Below are positions 55,127 through 64,000 of a DNA stretch of 64,000 nucleotides, one piece after another (positions within the stretch are counted from its first letter, which is position 1; every line of letters begins with the position of its first letter). Below the pieces are notes generated by a model, which saw only the letters and a list, made by a program, of their open reading frames with translations, did not search any database and was not told the origin of the DNA. The position numbers and the translations under genes are program-made. The stretch is from Bacillus sp. ISL-7 (GTDB lineage Bacteria; Bacillota; Bacilli; Bacillales_B; DSM-18226), in assembly GCF_018613065.1 (NCBI RefSeq), contig NZ_JAGGQW010000066.1:33690-97689 (forward strand). Reading direction: 5' to 3'.

Positions 55127-57022
55127 TTAAGCCCTTTGTTGTTTTTTTCTAGCTAGTATAGAAACCCGTTTGATTACTTCTTCCGTTGTTAAACCAATTT
55201 CTTTAAGAAGTGAGTCAACATCTCCATGTTCAATAAATTGGTCCGGGATTCCGATTCTGTCGATGTGCGCGTGATAAAATCCTTGGGTTTGTGCGTACTC
55301 CAGAACTGCACTACCAAACCCCCCTTGTAAAACTGCTTCCTCAATGGTAAGAATCGGCATATTTTTCACAAGTAGATGAGTCAGCATTTTTCCATCCAAA
55401 GGCTTGATAAACCGGGCATTGACAACTTTGACGGAGATCCCCTTCTTTTCAAGCACCTCAGCTGCTTCTAAGGCCATTTGAATGGTGGTTCCAAAGGTTA
55501 GGATAGCCGCATCATCGCCCTCTTTTAGAACCTCCCACGTCCCAATTGGAATGGCTTGAAAATCCTTATCCAATGGGACACCAAGTCCATTCCCACGCGG
55601 GAATCTCATAGCAATGGGACCGTCATCATAATTTAGTGCGGTGTAAACCATATGCTGACCCTCATTTTCATCCTTTGGCATCATTAACACCATATTAGGG
55701 ATATGCCTTAAAAAAGCAATATCAAAAACTCCTTGATGGGTTTCCCCATCGGCACCCACCAATCCAGCCCGGTCGATTCCAATAAAGACATTTAAGTTTT
55801 GACGGCAAATATCATGAACCACCTGATCATAAGCCCGCTGTAAAAAGGTTGAGTAAATCGCCAGAAAAGGTTTCATATTTTGTGTAGCTAATCCCGCAGC
55901 GACTGTCGCAGCATGTTGCTCTGCAATCCCTACATCATACATTCGTTCAGGGAACTCACCTGCAAAGCCTTCGAGTTTAGAACCAACAGGCATAGCTGGT
56001 GTAATCGCCACAATCCTTTCATCCGTCCTGGCAAGCTTTCGAACCGTTTCACTGACAAGGCTGCTCCATGCAGGGGGCGGTGTTTTTACCGGCTTTACGA
56101 ATGCACCAGTGTCCATTTTATATGGTCCAGTTCCATGCCATGTACCTGTTTTATCACTTTCTGCCGGCTGATAGCCTTTTCCCTTTTTAGTGATGACATG
56201 GAGAAGAATCGGACCTTCTGTCTTTTTAGCATAGCTGAAGTTCTCAAATAATGCTTCAAAATTATGACCATCAATTGGGCCGAGATAAGTAAATCCTAGT
56301 TCTTCAAAAAACATACCGGAAACAAATAAATATTTAAGGCTGTCTTTCACTCTTTCAGCGGTTGCAGCTAATTTCCCGCCCACTGCAGGTACTTTTTTCA
56401 ACAGTACTTCAAGCTCATCTTTCACCCATTGATATTTTCCAGCCGTCCGCAATTGACCAAGAATATTATGAAGTGCACCAACATTAGGAGCGATTGACAT
56501 TTCATTGTCATTTAAAATGACAATCATATCTTTTTTCTCATGACCAATATGATTTAAGGCTTCTAACGCCATTCCACCTGTTAGAGCCCCGTCACCTATA
56601 ACTGGAATAACAAATGATTTTTCCTTTTTTAAATCTCTAGCAATTGCCATTCCCATAGCAGCAGAAAGAGATGTAGAACTGTGACCTGTTTCCCAAACAT
56701 CATGCTCGCTTTCAATCCGTTTAGGAAAGCCGCATAATCCTTTATATTGCCGTAATGTATCAAACTCACTTGCTCTGCCCGTTAAAATTTTATGAACATA
56801 AGATTGATGTCCCACATCCCAGATCATCTTATCTTTGGGACTGTTAAAACATTTATGTAAGGCTATGGTTAATTCGACTACTCCTAAATTCGGTCCAATA
56901 TGGCCTCCAGTTACAGACAGCTTTTCAATCAAAAATGTGCGAATTTCTTGACTTAAAGCCTCTAATTCGATATTCGACATGCCTTTTAAAAAGGCTGGGT
57001 CTTTTATTGATAACAGATCCAT
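55127..57022 (-). CDS. dxs: 1-deoxy-D-xylulose-5-phosphate synthase
   Basis: First step of the MEP isoprenoid pathway: pyruvate plus glyceraldehyde 3-phosphate. I begin at the ATG 57022 ([16 protein letters not shown]), the conserved family N-terminus; up to 16 more residues are open upstream and the ribosome site is weak. 631 residues. [17 protein letters not shown] [13 protein letters not shown] (about 37-49), TPP motif [20 protein letters not shown] (about 150-169) and [18 protein letters not shown] (about 434-451). Works with IspA in terpenoid synthesis. Confidence 0.94.
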   Translation of the reverse strand: MDLLSIKDPAFLKGMSNIELEALSQEIRTFLIEKLSVTGGHIGPNLGVVELTIALHKCFNSPKDKMIWDVGHQSYVHKILTGRASEFDTLRQYKGLCGFPKRIESEHDVWETGHSSTSLSAAMGMAIARDLKKEKSFVIPVIGDGALTGGMALEALNHIGHEKKDMIVILNDNEMSIAPNVGALHNILGQLRTAGKYQWVKDELEVLLKKVPAVGGKLAATAERVKDSLKYLFVSGMFFEELGFTYLGPIDGHNFEALFENFSYAKKTEGPILLHVITKKGKGYQPAESDKTGTWHGTGPYKMDTGAFVKPVKTPPPAWSSLVSETVRKLARTDERIVAITPAMPVGSKLEGFAGEFPERMYDVGIAEQHAATVAAGLATQNMKPFLAIYSTFLQRAYDQVVHDICRQNLNVFIGIDRAGLVGADGETHQGVFDIAFLRHIPNMVLMMPKDENEGQHMVYTALNYDDGPIAMRFPRGNGLGVPLDKDFQAIPIGTWEVLKEGDDAAILTFGTTIQMALEAAEVLEKKGISVKVVNARFIKPLDGKMLTHLLVKNMPILTIEEAVLQGGFGSAVLEYAQTQGFYHAHIDRIGIPDQFIEHGDVDSLLKEIGLTTEEVIKRVSILARKKQQRA

Positions 57023-57116
57023 GTTTGGACCACTCACTTTCATACTTTTATGCATTCTACTTTTTGTCATTGTGTTATATTACACATTTAAATAATTAAG
57101 TTTTGATTAAAAAATA

Positions 57117-57142
57117 GCCGCTAACACGAGAGTGATAACGGC
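57117..57142 (-). terminator. Terminator between ispA and dxs
   Basis: GCCGTTATCAC, 4-base loop, GTGTTAGCGGC (one mismatch), then TATTTTTTAATC on the minus strand. dxs then needs its own promoter in the 90 bases that follow, or read-through. Confidence 0.8.
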
Positions 57143-57209
57143 ATTGACAACGTTTTCTACAATGAAAACAATTATAACACACTTATTTCAATGCCTCAAA
57201 TACCGTTTT

Positions 57210-58103
57210 CTAATGGTCTCTTGAAGCAACTAATTCCGTTATTTCCATCAGAAGGGTCGTATCCAAGCCTGTCATACCGAGATATTGCTTCGATAGATTT
57301 ATTTGTTGATTCAAGGCTGCAATTGCCCCTTCTAATGATAACAACTGCGGATATGTACTTTTATGATTGGAAGTATCACTACCAACTGGTTTCCCGATTA
57401 ATTGCTGATTCCCCACCAAATCAAGAATATCATCTTGGATTTGAAAAGCGAGACCTAGATGATGGGCGAAAGAGGAAAGATTTTTTAATTGTTCCTGATT
57501 TGCACCCGCCATTATCGCTCCTGCCAGAACACTAAATCCGAGCAGCTTACCGGTTTTATGGATGTGTATATACTCAAGTTCTTCGAGAGTTAAGGATTTC
57601 CCTTCTCCTTCCATATCGGCAACTTGGCCGCCAACCATTCCTTCCGTTCCAGATGCCTTTGCCAACTCAATCACTAATTTTAGTTTTGTATCTGCTGAAG
57701 CGAATTCAGATGGAATATTCCCAATTACCTCAAAGCTATATGTTAATAAAGCATCTCCTGCTAAAATCGCAATAGCATCACCAAAAACTTTATGATTTGT
57801 GGGTTTTCCTCTTCTAAGGTCATCATTATCCATGCTCGGCAAATCGTCGTGAATTAGGGAATATGTATGAACCATCTCAATGGCCGAAGCAGCAAGAAGC
57901 CCATTTTTTGGGTCTACCCCAAATGCTTCTAGAGTAGCGAATAATAAAAGGGGGCGAATTCGTTTACCTCCTGCTTCAAGTGAATAGATCATTGATTCCT
58001 TAATAATAGGAGGGGCGTCAAGCTTATTAACCAGAGTCCGAAGCTCCGAATCAAGCTGAAGTTTATATTCTCGTGCAAATACATCTAGTAAACCGGTTCC
58101 CAA
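57210..58103 (-). CDS. ispA: Farnesyl diphosphate synthase
   Basis: Condenses IPP with DMAPP and GPP to FPP. 297 residues. First Asp-rich motif DDLPSMDNDDLRRGKPTNH (about 85-103), second FQIQDDILDLVG (about 224-235), GGKRIRPLL near 45. TTG start, 8 bases after AGGAGG, which lies in the end of xseB (3-base gap). Orthologue of YqiD. Confidence 0.94.
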   Translation of the reverse strand: MGTGLLDVFAREYKLQLDSELRTLVNKLDAPPIIKESMIYSLEAGGKRIRPLLLFATLEAFGVDPKNGLLAASAIEMVHTYSLIHDDLPSMDNDDLRRGKPTNHKVFGDAIAILAGDALLTYSFEVIGNIPSEFASADTKLKLVIELAKASGTEGMVGGQVADMEGEGKSLTLEELEYIHIHKTGKLLGFSVLAGAIMAGANQEQLKNLSSFAHHLGLAFQIQDDILDLVGNQQLIGKPVGSDTSNHKSTYPQLLSLEGAIAALNQQINLSKQYLGMTGLDTTLLMEITELVASRDH

Positions 58104-58106
58104 GTC

Positions 58107-58340
58107 TTATTCCTCCTCATCAATCGTAAAACTCTCCGTCCGACCGTCCTCCGTAATAATTTGTGTTAATTGTTCTTCGACACTTTTTAATTTATCATGG
58201 CAAAGTTTGGACAGCTCCATACCTTCTTTATAGAAGATGATTGCTTCTTCTAACGGTACATCTCCTTCTTCAAGCTTATCCACAATTCGTTCCAAGTTAG
58301 TCATTGCCTCTTCAAAGGAAATTTTCTTTTCATTCGTCAC
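58107..58340 (-). CDS. xseB: Exodeoxyribonuclease VII small subunit
   Basis: Helical subunit of exonuclease VII, which degrades single-stranded DNA. Start GTG 58340, AAGGAG 10 bases upstream; it overlaps the xseA stop by 11 bases. The longer frame adds 16 residues of xseA-overlapping sequence. 77 residues with the family core [20 protein letters not shown] and [17 protein letters not shown], ending acidic. Confidence 0.92.
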   Translation of the reverse strand: MTNEKKISFEEAMTNLERIVDKLEEGDVPLEEAIIFYKEGMELSKLCHDKLKSVEEQLTQIITEDGRTESFTIDEEE

Positions 58341-59688
58341 GTTTTTCGCTCTCCTTCCTATTCTCAACTCTACAGAAAAGACTGCCATCCGTTAATTGAA
58401 TCTGAACTCGCTCATTCATTTTAACTTGGTTAATGCTTTTAATTAGTCTGTTTTCTTCTGAATAAGCTAAACTATATCCACGTTCCATGATTTTCAAGGG
58501 GCTCAACGCACCTAAGGTCGAAAGGATCCTTTCAAATTCTGTTTGCTTTTTTGAAAGTACTTGCTGCATGGCACGTTTCATCTCTTTATTGGTTAGTTCT
58601 AAACGTTTTTGTGCTTCTTGTAATGCCTCGCTTGGATGATTCCTCTGCAAGCGTTTATAAAGAATTTCGTGCTGCCCTTTTTTTATTAAGGACAACCTGG
58701 ATGTCCCGCGGACCAGCATTTCCGTTAGTTTATCAACCTGCTCAAGCTTTTGTTCATATAATCGATGGGGATAGCGAAAGGCATAGGATTTCTGAACACG
58801 AGCTAATCGTTCTTTTTCAAACAGGAATTTTCCCTTCATCGTCCGAAGAAGGCGAGTTTGCCGCTGTAAAACCCTGTCCAATAACTCATCTATATGTGGG
58901 ACAGCAAGTTCTGCAGCACCAGTTGGGGTCGGAGCGCGTAAATCCGCTACAAAATCAGCAATGGTAAAGTCAGTTTCATGTCCGACGGCTGATATGATCG
59001 GGATGTCTGAAGAAAATATCGCCCGGGCAACGAGTTCCTCATTAAAAGCCCACAACTCCTCTATTGACCCCCCGCCGCGTCCAACGATTAGGACATCAAT
59101 TTCATTCATGCTATTTGCTTTAGCGATTGCCTTAGCAATAGAGGGAGCCGCTTGATCCCCCTGTACAAGGGCAGGAAAAACAAGAATATTAGCAATGGGA
59201 TACCGTCTTTTAATTGTCGTAATAACATCCCTAATCGCCGCTCCAGTGGGTGAAGTAATCACCCCAACGGTTCTAGGATATAAAGGAATCGCCTTTTTAT
59301 TTTCTATTGCAAATAATCCTTCTAATTCTAGTCTTTGTTTAAGCTGTTCATAGGCTAAAAACAATTCTCCTATACCATCTGGCCGCATTTCTTTTATATA
59401 TATTTGATATTGACCACTTGGTTCATAAACGGAAATTTCGCCTCTGACAATTACTTTCATGCCATTTTCTGGTGTGAATTTCATTGATCTTGACTGACTC
59501 GAAAACATAACCGCAAGAATGCGGGCTTTTTCATCCTTTAAGGTAAAATACATATGACCGCTCGAATGCTGCTTGAAATTTGAAATTTCACCTCTAACAT
59601 GAACATCCCGTAAATGTGGATCCGCATCAAATTTTCTTTTTATGTATTTTGTTAAAGCATTCACAGATAAATATCTTTGTTCCTGCAT
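58330..59688 (-). CDS. xseA: Exodeoxyribonuclease VII large subunit
   Basis: Catalytic subunit. 452 residues: N-terminal OB fold ([19 protein letters not shown], then VRGEISNFK, about 30-38), catalytic core with [20 protein letters not shown] (about 137-156), [14 protein letters not shown] (about 202-215), [20 protein letters not shown] (about 237-256), then long coiled coils to the C-terminus. AAAAGGAG is 6 bases before the ATG. Confidence 0.95.
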   Translation of the reverse strand: MQEQRYLSVNALTKYIKRKFDADPHLRDVHVRGEISNFKQHSSGHMYFTLKDEKARILAVMFSSQSRSMKFTPENGMKVIVRGEISVYEPSGQYQIYIKEMRPDGIGELFLAYEQLKQRLELEGLFAIENKKAIPLYPRTVGVITSPTGAAIRDVITTIKRRYPIANILVFPALVQGDQAAPSIAKAIAKANSMNEIDVLIVGRGGGSIEELWAFNEELVARAIFSSDIPIISAVGHETDFTIADFVADLRAPTPTGAAELAVPHIDELLDRVLQRQTRLLRTMKGKFLFEKERLARVQKSYAFRYPHRLYEQKLEQVDKLTEMLVRGTSRLSLIKKGQHEILYKRLQRNHPSEALQEAQKRLELTNKEMKRAMQQVLSKKQTEFERILSTLGALSPLKIMERGYSLAYSEENRLIKSINQVKMNERVQIQLTDGSLFCRVENRKESEKRDE

Positions 59689-59747
59689 AGGTAACTCCTT
59701 TTTATTCGACCAATAGTCAAATGAAAACTCTTTGATTAGCGAAAAAC

Positions 59748-59785
59748 TGTCCTTATCTTATATATATTTATAAAAGATAAGGACA
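59748..59785 (-). terminator. Intrinsic terminator after folD
   Basis: TGTCCTTATCTT, AT-rich loop, AAGATAAGGACA, then GTTTTTC on the minus strand. It separates nusB-folD from xseA-xseB-ispA. Confidence 0.9.
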
Positions 59786-59794
59786 ATTTCCTAC

Positions 59795-60652
59795 TTAATT
59801 GCGGTCTAGGCTTTCTGCAGCTGATTTTAAGGTATTATACATAAGCATGGTAATGGTCATCGGTCCTACTCCCTTTGGAACAGGCGTGATATATCCAGCT
59901 TTTTCGCTTACCTCAGCAAAAGCTACATCACCGCAAAGCTTTCCGGCTTCATTACGGTTAATTCCAACATCAATGACGACAGCACCGTCTTTTACATGCT
60001 CCGCTGTAATAAAATTCGGAATTCCAACAGCAGCAATAAGGATATCCGCTTGGTTTGTATGGAACTTTAGGTCATTAGTTTTAGAATGACAATAGGTTAC
60101 AGTTGCATGTTGATTTAAAAATAATTGACCGACCGGCTTTCCGACAATATTACTTCTCCCAACCACGACAACATGCTTCCCTGCTATTGAGATACCTGTT
60201 TCTTCAAGTAACACCATAATTCCGTACGGCGTACATGGTAAGAAGGCATTCTGCCCTGTCATCATCCTGCCGATATTAATCGGATGAAACCCATCGACAT
60301 CCTTATTAGGAGAGATCGATTCAATTACTTTTTTTTCGTCAATGTGTTTGGGGATTGGCAGCTGAACCAAAATGCCATGAATATGATCGTCCTGATTTAA
60401 TTCTTCAATTTTTGAGAGTAATTCCTCTTCGGAAACTTCCTCTGGCATTTCAATTAAAACTGAGTTCATCCCAAGTTCTTGGCAGGCTTTTTCTTTATTT
60501 GTTACATATGTCCGAGAAGCATGGTTATTTCCGACAAGAATAACTGCTAATCCAGGAGTTACCCCAAGGTTTTTTATTCTGCTAACCTCTTCTGCGATTT
60601 CCATTCTTTTTTTTGCTGCAATTTCTTTTCCATCAATAATAGTAGCTGTCAT
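59795..60652 (-). CDS. folD: Methylenetetrahydrofolate dehydrogenase/cyclohydrolase
   Basis: Bifunctional C1 enzyme: 5,10-methylene-THF to 10-formyl-THF with NADP+. 285 residues. Catalytic Tyr and Lys in SRTYVTNKEKAC (about 46-57), VQLPIPKHID (about 97-106), DVDGFHPINIGRM (about 119-131), NADP loop VVGRSNIVGKPVGQLF (about 163-178), and PVPKGVGPMTITML near 258. Cotranscribed with nusB, 38 bases downstream. Confidence 0.96.
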   Translation of the reverse strand: MTATIIDGKEIAAKKRMEIAEEVSRIKNLGVTPGLAVILVGNNHASRTYVTNKEKACQELGMNSVLIEMPEEVSEEELLSKIEELNQDDHIHGILVQLPIPKHIDEKKVIESISPNKDVDGFHPINIGRMMTGQNAFLPCTPYGIMVLLEETGISIAGKHVVVVGRSNIVGKPVGQLFLNQHATVTYCHSKTNDLKFHTNQADILIAAVGIPNFITAEHVKDGAVVIDVGINRNEAGKLCGDVAFAEVSEKAGYITPVPKGVGPMTITMLMYNTLKSAAESLDRN

Positions 60653-60690
60653 TTTCTCTTCTCCTTTTTTTCTTAAGTGCGTCCAATCAA

Positions 60691-61089
60691 TTAATCGTTA
60701 AGAAGTTTTTGTTTCACCTTTGATAGAACACCATTAATAAACTTACTTGATTGGTCATCTCCGTATATTTTTGCTATTTCGATGGCTTCATCTAAAATAA
60801 CATTTTCCGGAACTTCATTTCGGAAAAACTTCATTTCATATGTAGCTATTCTTAATAAATTCCGATCGACCGTTGCCAATCGTTCTATGGACCATTTTTC
60901 TAGATTTTCACTGATTAAATTGTCAATTAAGGTTTTTTGTTCGACTACCCCTAGAACAAGTTTAGATAGGTACTCGTCACCCGCCTCTCCTTCCAATACA
61001 TGCTCAATCGCTGCTGATGGCTCAGTGTTGCTTATATCGATTTGAAAAAGTGCCTGTAATGCCTTTTCCCTTGCTGTTCTTCTTTTCAT
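60691..61089 (-). CDS. nusB: Transcription antitermination factor NusB
   Basis: Binds boxA RNA with NusE/S10 in rRNA antitermination. The ATG at 61089 has AAAGGAG 11 bases upstream and gives the family start MKRRTAREKALQALFQIDIS; the frame is open for 52 more residues upstream without a ribosome site. 132 residues, all-helical, ending with IYGDDQSSKFINGVLSKV. Confidence 0.95.
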   Translation of the reverse strand: MKRRTAREKALQALFQIDISNTEPSAAIEHVLEGEAGDEYLSKLVLGVVEQKTLIDNLISENLEKWSIERLATVDRNLLRIATYEMKFFRNEVPENVILDEAIEIAKIYGDDQSSKFINGVLSKVKQKLLND

Positions 61090-61276
61090 TATACAATTAA
61101 CTCCTTTAGAGATATTAATTAATTTTTGTCTATTTTTCATACATAAATAGTAAATAAGTATTCGAATAGGTTGCACATAAACGATAATAGCATAACTAAA
61201 AATGATTCGCACTCTAAGGTTGTTATTTTTCCAATATGTAAGCACTTTTATTTAGGACTTAATTGCAAATAAAGAA

Positions 61277-61304
61277 AAACCAAAGGAATTTTCTCCTTTG
61301 GTTT
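61277..61304 (-). terminator. Intrinsic terminator after yqhY
   Basis: AAACCAAAGGA, short loop, TCCTTTGGTTT, then TTCTTT on the minus strand. Ends the accB-accC-yqhY unit. Confidence 0.9.
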
Positions 61305-61311
61305 CCAAGTT

Positions 61312-61722
61312 TTAGATCTCTGTGTCAATGCTCTCTGGTTCATTCTTATGGTTTTCAAATTGTATCCCAACCACATGAATATTTACTTCTTCAGCATCTA
61401 AGGCAGTCATATTCAACAATGCTTGACGAATATTATCCTGCACTTTTCCTGCAACGGAAGGAATGGATACTCCAAACTTCATCATACAATAGACATCTAC
61501 TTTTATTCCTGACTCTGTTAATTCGACTTTTACGCCCTTACCATGGTTTTTCTTCCCTAAACGCTCAACCACACCTGTTGCAAAATTACCACGCATCGAG
61601 GCTACACCTTCCACCTCAGAAGCAGCAATGCCTGCAATAACCTCAATCACTTCAGGAGCAATTTCAATTTTCCCATGTCCGTTATTGCCTTGTTCCATTT
61701 CCAAGACACTAAACTCGCTCAT
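61312..61722 (-). CDS. yqhY: Asp23/Gls24 family protein YqhY
   Basis: Small alkaline-shock-type protein encoded with accBC in many Firmicutes; in B. subtilis it affects acetyl-CoA carboxylase activity and lipid homeostasis. Start ATG 61722, 8 bases after GGAGG; a GTG three codons earlier overlaps that site. 136 residues, with KIEIAPEVIEVIAGIAASEV (about 18-37), VKVDVYCMMKFGVSIP and VNIHVVGIQF typical of the family. Confidence 0.92.
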   Translation of the reverse strand: MSEFSVLEMEQGNNGHGKIEIAPEVIEVIAGIAASEVEGVASMRGNFATGVVERLGKKNHGKGVKVELTESGIKVDVYCMMKFGVSIPSVAGKVQDNIRQALLNMTALDAEEVNIHVVGIQFENHKNEPESIDTEI

Positions 61723-61740
61723 TAATAACACCTCCAGATA

Positions 61741-63096
61741 TTAAATAGACTTCATCACATCATGCAATTCCAAGAATTTGGTATTAAATCCGCCTTCGAC
61801 GAACTTTTCATGATCTAGCAGTTTTAAATGGAACGGAATCGTTGTATGGATTCCTTCAACAACGAATTCACTCAATGCACGTTTCATTCTTGAAATGGCC
61901 TCTTCCCTGCTGTTCCCATATGCGATAACCTTCGCAATCATAGAATCATAATAAGGCGGAATCGTATACCCTGGATAAGCTGCTGAATCAATACGTATAC
62001 CAAACCCGCCAGGTGGAAGGTACATGTTGATTTTCCCTGCAGATGGAAGAAAATTCTTTTCTGGGTTTTCGGCATTAATCCGACATTCGATTGCCCATCC
62101 TGTAAATGTGACATCCTGTTGTTTTAACTTTAACTTTTCTCCAGAAGCCACCCGGATTTGTTCTTTAATTAAATCGATTCCAGTGACCATTTCTGTAACA
62201 GGATGCTCCACCTGAATTCTGGTGTTCATTTCCATAAAATAAAACTTTCGATTGCGGTAGTCATATATAAATTCTACCGTTCCCGCACCTGAATAATCAA
62301 CTGCTTTTGCAGCTTTTACGGCTGCATTACCCATTTCTGCTCGGATTTCCCCATCTAATGCTGGTGATGGAGATTCTTCAAGAAGCTTTTGCAGCCTGCG
62401 CTGGATTGTACAATCTCTTTCTCCTAAATGAATTGTGTTACCAAAGGAGTCAGCAAGGACCTGAATTTCAACATGACGGAAATCCTCAATATATTTTTCA
62501 ATGTAAACACCAGGATTTCCAAAGGCTGTCATGGCTTCCTGCTGTGTAATATTAATGCCTTTAATTAATTCCTGCTCGTTCTTGGCAACACGAATCCCTT
62601 TGCCACCTCCACCAGCAGTTGCTTTTATGATAACTGGATATTGGATTTTTTTTACAAGTTCAAGTGCCTCATCGATATCATTTATAATCCCAGTTGAACC
62701 TGGGACAATTGGGACCCCGGCTTCACGCATAGTCTCCCTTGCGATATCCTTAGTACCCATTCTTGTAATGGCCTCTGGGCTTGGACCCACAAATGTTATA
62801 TTGCATTCGCGGCAAAGCTCTGCGAAATCTGCGTTTTCGGCTAAAAAGCCATACCCTGGGTGAATGGCATCACATGCTGTAAGCTTAGCCACACTAATTA
62901 GATTTGTTACATTTAAATAACTGTCTTTTGATGATGTAGGCCCAATGCAATAGGCTTCATCTGCGAGCTGTACATGTAATGCTTCACGATCCGCTTCCGA
63001 GTAAACGGCAACAGATTCAATTCCCATTTCCCTGCACGCTCGAATAATTCTAACTGCAATTTCTCCTCTGTTTGCAATTAACAGTTTTTTTATCAT
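61741..63096 (-). CDS. accC: Acetyl-CoA carboxylase, biotin carboxylase subunit
   Basis: ATP-dependent carboxylation of biotin on AccB, first half of malonyl-CoA synthesis. 451 residues. Biotin carboxylase N-domain [20 protein letters not shown] (about 5-24), ATP-grasp loop [14 protein letters not shown] (about 159-172), [20 protein letters not shown] (about 229-248), [14 protein letters not shown] (about 288-301). Lies 14 bases after accB. It might also serve the PccB-like carboxyltransferase at 24114. Confidence 0.96.
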   Translation of the reverse strand: MIKKLLIANRGEIAVRIIRACREMGIESVAVYSEADREALHVQLADEAYCIGPTSSKDSYLNVTNLISVAKLTACDAIHPGYGFLAENADFAELCRECNITFVGPSPEAITRMGTKDIARETMREAGVPIVPGSTGIINDIDEALELVKKIQYPVIIKATAGGGGKGIRVAKNEQELIKGINITQQEAMTAFGNPGVYIEKYIEDFRHVEIQVLADSFGNTIHLGERDCTIQRRLQKLLEESPSPALDGEIRAEMGNAAVKAAKAVDYSGAGTVEFIYDYRNRKFYFMEMNTRIQVEHPVTEMVTGIDLIKEQIRVASGEKLKLKQQDVTFTGWAIECRINAENPEKNFLPSAGKINMYLPPGGFGIRIDSAAYPGYTIPPYYDSMIAKVIAYGNSREEAISRMKRALSEFVVEGIHTTIPFHLKLLDHEKFVEGGFNTKFLELHDVMKSI

Positions 63097-63110
63097 CCTG
63101 TTATCGCTCC

Positions 63111-63623
63111 TTATTCAGGTTTTACTAAAAATAAAGGCTGTCCGTATTCTACTAATTGTCCATTTTTAGCAAGTATTTCAACAATTTCGCCGTTAATTTC
63201 AGCTTCAATTTCATTAAATAATTTCATAGCTTCCACAATACATACAATCGAATCTGTTGTTACATTAGAACCCAGTTTAACATATGCGTCAGTGTCTGGA
63301 GTCGGTGACGCATAAAAAGTCCCTACCATTGGAGAAACAATTTTGTGAAGATTGGATGTATCAGCTTGCTTTACAGTCTCCTCATTTTGAACTTCCTGGT
63401 TTACTTCCTGAACAGGAACGGAAGGTGTTGCTGTAGATAAGACTGGTTGTGCTGGTGATACAAATTGAGTTTCTTGTGGAGCCGGACTTACTTGTGAAAC
63501 ATATGTAACTGCACCATTTTTTTTCATTTTAATTTTTGAACCATCGTTTTCATATACAAATTCATCAATACTTGATTGGTCCACTAATTTAATCAATTCG
63601 CGAATTTCTTGTACTTTTAACAT
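63111..63623 (-). CDS. accB: Biotin carboxyl carrier protein AccB
   Basis: Carries biotin between AccC and the carboxyltransferase. 170 residues: N-terminal helix ([19 protein letters not shown]), a Gln/Pro/Val-rich linker (about 45-95), and a C-terminal biotinyl domain with [14 protein letters not shown], the biotinyl Lys at about 134. GGAGTG precedes the ATG. Heads the accB-accC-yqhY operon. Confidence 0.96.
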   Translation of the reverse strand: MLKVQEIRELIKLVDQSSIDEFVYENDGSKIKMKKNGAVTYVSQVSPAPQETQFVSPAQPVLSTATPSVPVQEVNQEVQNEETVKQADTSNLHKIVSPMVGTFYASPTPDTDAYVKLGSNVTTDSIVCIVEAMKLFNEIEAEINGEIVEILAKNGQLVEYGQPLFLVKPE

Positions 63624-63667
63624 TGAGTTACACTCCTCGTACTACAAAATTATGACTAACTACTATA

Positions 63668-63697
63668 ACTATACGATAATACCTAGTGAAAGTTCAA
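63668..63697 (-). promoter_or_regulatory. Probable accB promoter
   Basis: Minus strand TTGAAC (63697-63692), 18 bases, TATAGT (63673-63668), about 45 bases before the accB start. The rest of the stretch 63700-63830 shows nothing I can name. Confidence 0.5.
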
Positions 63698-63837
63698 TGA
63701 TGGAAATTGTCACCATTAAAATTCACCCTCACATACTTCCTCTCTTATCATAATATTTTTATTAACAAAAGGGAACTTTTACAGTTGGCTGTCATTCAAC
63801 ATATTATTTTAACCTATTTCATGGTTATCAAACTAAA

Positions 63838-63860
63838 AAGGAAAGTCGTTGACTTTCCTT
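63838..63860 (-). terminator. Terminator of a gene entering from the right
   Basis: AAGGAAAGTC, AAC loop, GACTTTCCTT, then TTTAG on the minus strand. By synteny the gene it ends is probably spoIIIAH, beyond the window. Confidence 0.8.
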
Positions 63861-63861
63861 C

Positions 63862-63888
63862 AGGCTGTCGAGAAACTTTCGACAGCCT
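63862..63888. terminator. Second tandem hairpin
   Basis: AGGCTGTCGA, 7-base loop, TCGACAGCCT, 10 perfect pairs immediately beside the previous hairpin. Plus strand continues CTTATTTTC; minus strand runs into the first hairpin. Confidence 0.65.
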
Positions 63889-63968
63889 CTTATTTTCTAC
63901 AGTAACTTTAACCATTCACCGCGTTAATTTATTATAATATTATTAATATATAGGCTTTGCAACATGTC

Positions 63969-64000
63969 TGTTGATTTGCGCTCCAGGCACTTCGCTTTCC
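63969..64000. repeat. Edge of a dispersed Bacillus intergenic repeat
   Basis: TGTTGATTTGCGCTCCAGGC followed by ACTTCGCTTTCC has the opening of a G+C-richer repeat found between many Bacillaceae genes. It is cut by the window end. Recognition is from memory of the motif, not a search. Confidence 0.55.

Noticed and set aside
58551..58967. 138-residue plus-strand frame over xseA
   Set aside because: Antisense shadow; xseA motifs are intact on the other strand.
1..64000. CRISPR array, prophage, transposon or tRNA/rRNA genes
   Set aside because: No regularly spaced repeats, integrase/phage genes other than XerD, transposase, or cloverleaf/rRNA sequence was seen. XerD is the housekeeping recombinase by context.

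Overview
The window reads as chromosome of a spore-forming, low-G+C member of the Bacillaceae. It carries spo0A, spoIVB, spoIIM and mciZ, sigma-E, sigma-H and sigma-54 type promoters, AGGAGG-type ribosome sites and many GTG/TTG starts. Gene order follows the Bacillus subtilis drm to accB segment almost gene by gene (drm-xerD-yqzK-fur-spoIIM-nudF-mciZ-yqkF ... zwf ... art ... bkd ... spo0A-spoIVB-recN-argR-yqxC-dxs-ispA-xseBA-folD-nusB-yqhY-accCB). A non-subtilis Bacillus such as Neobacillus or a relative is likely, because mutAB-meaB, scoAB and a lone glycosyltransferase interrupt that order. The genus is inference. I saw no rRNA, tRNA, prophage, transposase or CRISPR array.

Layout. 1-6400 (minus): nucleoside catabolism (drm, pupG cut by the window edge, with a cre-like site), XerD, YqzK, Fur, SpoIIM, an EndoQ-like nuclease and NudF. 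6400-13250 (mixed): sigma-E-driven mciZ, an aldo/keto reductase, YqkE, the CoA transferase pair scoAB, an orphan 46-residue protein, YqkD, YqkB, and the LexA-boxed YolD/Y-polymerase pair with YqzH. 13250-22900: SDR and metallo-hydrolase genes, a proline T-box before proI, a glycosyltransferase, namA, rnz, zwf and dinB. 22900-37500: a peptidase, pccB-like and mce genes, Prli42, an L,D-transpeptidase, a DUF939 protein, the artPQM arginine-type transporter behind an ARG box, an M20 hydrolase, BrxB, and meaB-mutB-mutA. 37600-48000: the bkd operon (ptb-bcd-buk-lpdV-bkdAA-bkdAB-bkdB) behind a sigma-54 promoter with its activator gene bkdR upstream. 48000-63700: yqzF, yqiK, a YycC-like gene, spo0A, spoIVB, recN, argR, tlyA, dxs, ispA, xseBA, folD, nusB, yqhY and accCB.

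The strongest functional theme is branched-chain acyl-CoA and propionate metabolism. Bcd and the BKD complex make branched acyl-CoA, Ptb/Buk convert it to acid and ATP, and propionyl-CoA arising from isoleucine and valine can pass through the carboxyltransferase, the epimerase (mce) and MutAB (kept active by MeaB) to succinyl-CoA. A second theme is damage response: two Y-family polymerases, RecN, EndoQ, NudF and LexA boxes. A third is sporulation control.

Most of the region is conserved core genome and I found no convincing undescribed multi-gene system. The items worth a second look are small genes (mciZ, Prli42, YycC-like, the orphan at 9581-9721), repeat elements (one inside the bkd operon, one at the right edge) and several readable promoters and operators. 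Many starts were moved from the longest reading frame to sites with a ribosome-binding sequence; these are noted gene by gene.
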